NCBI GenBank assembly: GCA_009701085.1
Contig: WLKV01000009.1
Coordinates: 1-10,888 of the forward strand
Source of the DNA: Actinomycetota bacterium
GTDB lineage: Bacteria; Actinomycetota; Actinomycetes; Nanopelagicales; Nanopelagicaceae
Reading direction: 5' to 3'
Length of the DNA stretch: 10,888 nt
Shown here in pieces: positions 8,627-10,888 of this stretch. The notes under the pieces were generated by a model. It saw only the letters and a list, made by a program, of their open reading frames with translations, was not told the origin of the DNA and did no database searches. Each line of letters begins with the position of its first letter. Position 1 is the stretch's first letter. Both the position numbers and the translations under genes were made by a program.

Positions 8627-9405
8627 TGCTCGAAAATCTCTCTGCGATTAATCTCGCACTCCTTGGTCTAGCTATGTTTACCGCTGGCTTTGTCGATGCA
8701 ATTGCAGGCGGGGGAGGGCTAATCCAGACCCCGGCGATGTTGCTCTCATTTCCTGACCGCAATCCAGTTGAAGTCGTAGCAACTTCCAAGACTGCAGCAT
8801 TCTTTGGAACGACCACAGCGGCGATTAAATATCGTAAATCGATCAAGACTGACCCCAAGTTACTTGTTGCCATGGTAATTCCAGCTTTCATTGGAGCTGC
8901 GATTGGTGCGCACTTAGCATCGCAAATCTCTTCTGAGAGCTACAAAAGTTCAATTTTCTTCATCATGATTGCGATTTTCATTTACACCTTAGTCAAACCT
9001 GAACTCGGCAAGAACCACATTGAGAAGTACGAGCCACGAAAGCTAAAGATTATTGGTGGTATTGCAGCTTTCATTATTGGCTTTTATGACGGCCTTATCG
9101 GGCCCGGAACGGGAACAATGTTGATGATTGCCCTCGTAGCAATCATGGGCTTTGCCTTTGTCGGAGCATCTGCAATTGCCAAGGTTGTCAATGCAACTAC
9201 AAACTTGGCATCCATCATCGTTGTGGGGATCACTATCGGCGTTATGTGGAAGCTCGGTTTGGTTCTCGGTGTTGCAAATCTTGCTGGGGGATATACAGGT
9301 TCACATATGGCGCTCAAGAAGGGTTCAGGGTTCGTCCGCATCTTCTATCTCATCGTGACAGCTCTGCTCATTATGCGACTTGGATACTCGCTCTACTTCG
9401 AGTAA
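8626..9405 (+). CDS. TauE/SafE family membrane protein (sulfite exporter / TSUP permease family)
   Basis: A 259-residue, very hydrophobic protein with about eight predicted membrane segments. Its internal twofold repeat is diagnostic of the TauE/SafE (TSUP, YfcA-like) family: GFVDAIAGGGGLIQTPAML at 21-39 and GFYDGLIGPGTGTMLMIAL at 152-170. A conserved VATSKTAAFFGT block (51-62) is answered by AIAKVVNATTNLAS (183-196) in the second half. Members are thought to move sulfite, sulfonates, sulfoacetate or other organic anions across the membrane, but most are uncharacterised, and nothing nearby points to a substrate. Its ATG shares one base with the proS stop (TAATG), and I see no Shine-Dalgarno upstream, so translation is probably coupled to proS. 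The sequence shows no truncation. The family call is secure, and the specific function is unknown. Confidence 0.88.
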   Translation: MLENLSAINLALLGLAMFTAGFVDAIAGGGGLIQTPAMLLSFPDRNPVEVVATSKTAAFFGTTTAAIKYRKSIKTDPKLLVAMVIPAFIGAAIGAHLASQISSESYKSSIFFIMIAIFIYTLVKPELGKNHIEKYEPRKLKIIGGIAAFIIGFYDGLIGPGTGTMLMIALVAIMGFAFVGASAIAKVVNATTNLASIIVVGITIGVMWKLGLVLGVANLAGGYTGSHMALKKGSGFVRIFYLIVTALLIMRLGYSLYFE

Positions 9406-9408
9406 AAT
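9380..9408 (+). promoter_or_regulatory. Candidate vegetative promoter for rimP-nusA
   Basis: TTGGAT (9380-9385) and TAAAAT (9403-9408) are separated by exactly 17 bases. TAAAAT differs from the -10 consensus TATAAT at one position. TTGGAT keeps the TTG of the -35 box. The -10 box begins with the TAA stop codon of the TauE/SafE gene. Transcription would start near 9415, leaving a leader of about 40 bases before the rimP ATG. The location, just before the largest intergenic gap in the window, fits the need for independent expression of the rimP-nusA operon. This is a pattern match only. Confidence 0.45.
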
Positions 9409-9441
9409 TTTGCTTGCTCAACAACTGAATAACAATCGAAT

Positions 9442-9445
9442 AGGA
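9442..9445 (+). promoter_or_regulatory. Ribosome binding site for rimP
   Basis: AGGA lies 8 bases before ATG 9454 in an A-rich, probably unstructured leader. No hairpin terminator is visible in the 48-base gap 9406-9453. Confidence 0.55.
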
Positions 9446-9453
9446 CAAAAATA

Positions 9454-9930
9454 ATGGCTTTGAAAGATCAAGTTTCTGAACACATTACGCCAGCGCTACA
9501 CCAAGCTGGATACTTCCTTGAAGATGTAAATATTGTTTCTCCAGGACAGCACCGCATCGTCACAGTTATCGTCGATGGCGAGAGCGCTCTGAATCTTGAT
9601 CAAGTCACCGTTGCATCCAAGCTTGTCTCTGAACTTCTCGATGACGCTACCTTTATGGGAGAGACTCCATTTACTCTCGAAGTTACCTCTCCTGGAATTG
9701 ACCGCCCACTCACACTTCCGCGCCACTTCGCGAAGAACAATGACCGCCTTCTCAAAGTCACACAGACCGATGGCATCGTGGTGACAGGTCGAATTCTTTC
9801 CAATACCGATACAGAAGTCACGCTCACCGTTGCAGAGAAGAAAGAGACGAAGGAAGTCACAATCGCTCTGTCAGATATCAAACGCGCGCAAGTGGAGATT
9901 GAATTTAATCGCAAGGATGGAGATAAGTAA
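9454..9930 (+). CDS. rimP: Ribosome maturation factor RimP
   Basis: A 158-residue cytoplasmic protein needed for maturation of the 30S ribosomal subunit. The N-terminal alpha/beta domain (about 1-85) carries the family signature LEVTSPGIDRPLTLPRHF (75-92), preceded by RIVTVIVDGESALNLDQV. The C-terminal SH3-like barrel covers about 97-152 (LLKVTQTDGIVVTGRILS and IALSDIKRAQVEIEF). The length is typical for RimP. It has its own ribosome site and a candidate promoter upstream, and it overlaps nusA by one base. The rimP-nusA pairing is the conserved head of the nusA-infB operon in most bacteria, which strengthens the call. Confidence 0.95.
   Translation: MALKDQVSEHITPALHQAGYFLEDVNIVSPGQHRIVTVIVDGESALNLDQVTVASKLVSELLDDATFMGETPFTLEVTSPGIDRPLTLPRHFAKNNDRLLKVTQTDGIVVTGRILSNTDTEVTLTVAEKKETKEVTIALSDIKRAQVEIEFNRKDGDK
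9919..9922 (+). promoter_or_regulatory. Ribosome binding site for nusA
   Basis: GGAG, in the purine run AAGGATGGAGA (9913-9923), lies 7 bases before ATG 9930. It supports the start that overlaps the rimP stop as TAATG. Confidence 0.6.
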
Positions 9931-10888
9931 TGGGCGTCGATATCTCAGCGCTCGTTCAGCTCACAGAAGCGAAGGGCATGCCGCTCGAACAACTTATTCA
10001 GATGATTGAAGCTGCTGTTCTCACCGCCTATACCGAGACACCTGAACCCAACCGTTATGCGCGCGTTCAGCTCGATCGCGAGACTGGCGATATCCAGATC
10101 TTCGTTCCAACATTTAACGAACTTGGCGAACGTGTTAGCGAAGATGTACTTGAAGTTGAAGGCTTTGATCGCATGGCAACATCGACTGCGCGTCAGACCA
10201 TTAAACAGCAGATGCGCGCAACCAATGATGCTGAAATCGTCGGCGAATTTACGACATCTGTCGGAGACGTTATCTCAGGAATTATTCAACAAGGTCGCGA
10301 TCCCAAGATGATTCATGTCAACCTAGGACGTATCGAAGGAAAGATTCCACCTCAAGAACAAGTTCCTGGCGAGGTCTATACACACGGCGAACGCATCAAA
10401 TGTTTCGTTGTTGAGGTAAAGCAAGGACTTAAGGGTCCCGAAATCATGTTGTCTCGAAGCCACCCAGGACTTGTGAAGCAACTCTTTGCTCTTGAAGTCC
10501 CTGAAATCAAAGATGGAATCGTTGAAATTATGGGCGTATCTCGTGAAGCGGGACATCGCACAAAGATTGCGGTGCGTTCTCTTCGCGCTGGCGTTTCACC
10601 AAAGGGCTCACTGATTGGGCCGCTTGGTGCACGATCTCGTGCAGTCATGGATGAACTCAATGGCGAGAAGATCGATATCGTCGATTTCGATGAAGATCCA
10701 GCGAAGTACGTTGCACATGCACTTGCTCCAGCAAAGGTAAGTAGCGTGACTATCGTTGATGAACTTTCTCGTTCAGCAAAGGTGGTTGTTCCTGATTACC
10801 AACTCTCATTAGCTATCGGCAAAGATGGACAGAATGCCCGTCTTGCGGCGCGACTTACCGGCTGGCGAATCGATATCCATCCAGATAC
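9930..10888 (+). CDS. nusA: Transcription termination/antitermination factor NusA, N-terminal part (3' truncated by window)
   Basis: An open frame of 319 codons with no stop before the right edge. NusA binds RNA polymerase and nascent RNA and modulates pausing, termination and antitermination. The polymerase-binding N-terminal domain is at about 1-103, in the shorter actinobacterial form. The S1 domain is at about 104-177 ([14 protein letters not shown] to IMLSRSHPG). KH1 (about 200-275) follows [20 protein letters not shown] and has the GSLIGPLG loop (226-233) and [20 protein letters not shown]2 begins at about 275, with the [20 protein letters not shown] signature (296-315). Actinobacterial homologues usually end soon after KH2, so little may be missing. 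In KH1 the loop that often reads GACIG or GACVG is GSLIG here. A purine-rich site and one-base TAATG overlap link it to rimP. Confidence 0.95.
   Translation, partial: MGVDISALVQLTEAKGMPLEQLIQMIEAAVLTAYTETPEPNRYARVQLDRETGDIQIFVPTFNELGERVSEDVLEVEGFDRMATSTARQTIKQQMRATNDAEIVGEFTTSVGDVISGIIQQGRDPKMIHVNLGRIEGKIPPQEQVPGEVYTHGERIKCFVVEVKQGLKGPEIMLSRSHPGLVKQLFALEVPEIKDGIVEIMGVSREAGHRTKIAVRSLRAGVSPKGSLIGPLGARSRAVMDELNGEKIDIVDFDEDPAKYVAHALAPAKVSSVTIVDELSRSAKVVVPDYQLSLAIGKDGQNARLAARLTGWRIDIHPD

Noticed and set aside
8493-8891. A 132-codon open frame on the minus strand across the proS/TauE junction
   Set aside because: Both overlapping + strand genes are strongly conserved and cover it fully. The translation has low-complexity, shadow-like composition and no recognisable domain.
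9406-9453. Possible terminator after the TauE/SafE gene
   Set aside because: AAAATTTT (9404-9411) is a trivial palindrome with no loop. No GC-rich stem followed by a T-run is present.
10006-10311. A 101-codon + strand frame inside nusA
   Set aside because: It is out of frame with the nusA coding sequence, which matches NusA domains continuously from 9930 to the edge.
1-10888. A novel defence, mobile or RNA-based system
   Set aside because: Every gene falls into a known family. No CRISPR-like repeats, inverted terminal repeats, tRNA genes, transposase motifs or long non-coding stretches were seen on either strand.

Overview
The window reads as a stretch of chromosome from a streamlined actinobacterium of intermediate base composition (GC near one half by eye, not counted). 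The proteins have the actinobacterial forms of DXR, the Rip1-type site-2 protease, IspG, ProS, RimP and NusA, and I recall close matches to mycobacterial sequences for IspG, ProS and NusA. The compact layout and mid-range GC suggest a freshwater planktonic lineage such as the acI group (Nanopelagicales: Planktophila/Nanopelagicus). That placement is an inference, not something the sequence proves.

All eleven genes lie on the + strand. Region 1 (1-3417) is a polyamine-type ABC importer: the C-terminal half of the solute-binding protein (potD-like), the ATPase (potA), and two permeases (potB, potC). Region 2 (3414-6871) holds two MEP-pathway isoprenoid genes, dxr and ispG, flanking an intramembrane site-2 protease gene (rseP/rip1-like). 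This dxr-protease-ispG trio is a conserved actinobacterial cluster. Region 3 (6893-9405) is prolyl-tRNA synthetase (proS) followed by a TauE/SafE-family membrane protein that overlaps its stop codon. Region 4 (9454-10888) is rimP and the first ~319 codons of nusA, the start of the conserved rimP-nusA-(infB) translation/transcription operon. nusA runs off the right edge and potD off the left edge.

Packing is extreme. Only about 100 of 10888 bases fall outside genes, in four gaps of 10, 21, 21 and 48 bases. Three junctions are 4-base ATGA overlaps (potB/potC, potC/dxr, dxr/protease), two are 1-base TAATG overlaps (proS/tauE-like, rimP/nusA), and potD/potA abut with no gap. This implies long polycistronic transcripts with translational coupling. 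The one convincing internal promoter candidate overlaps the stop codon of the TauE/SafE gene and would drive rimP-nusA.

I found no RNA genes, mobile elements, CRISPR arrays, long repeats or obvious hairpin terminators, and no stretch above 300 bases lacks a gene. I see no previously undescribed system. The points most worth a second look are the fusion of the polyamine importer operon to the dxr cluster, the stop-codon-overlapping promoter, the TauE/SafE gene between proS and rimP, and some residue-level oddities.
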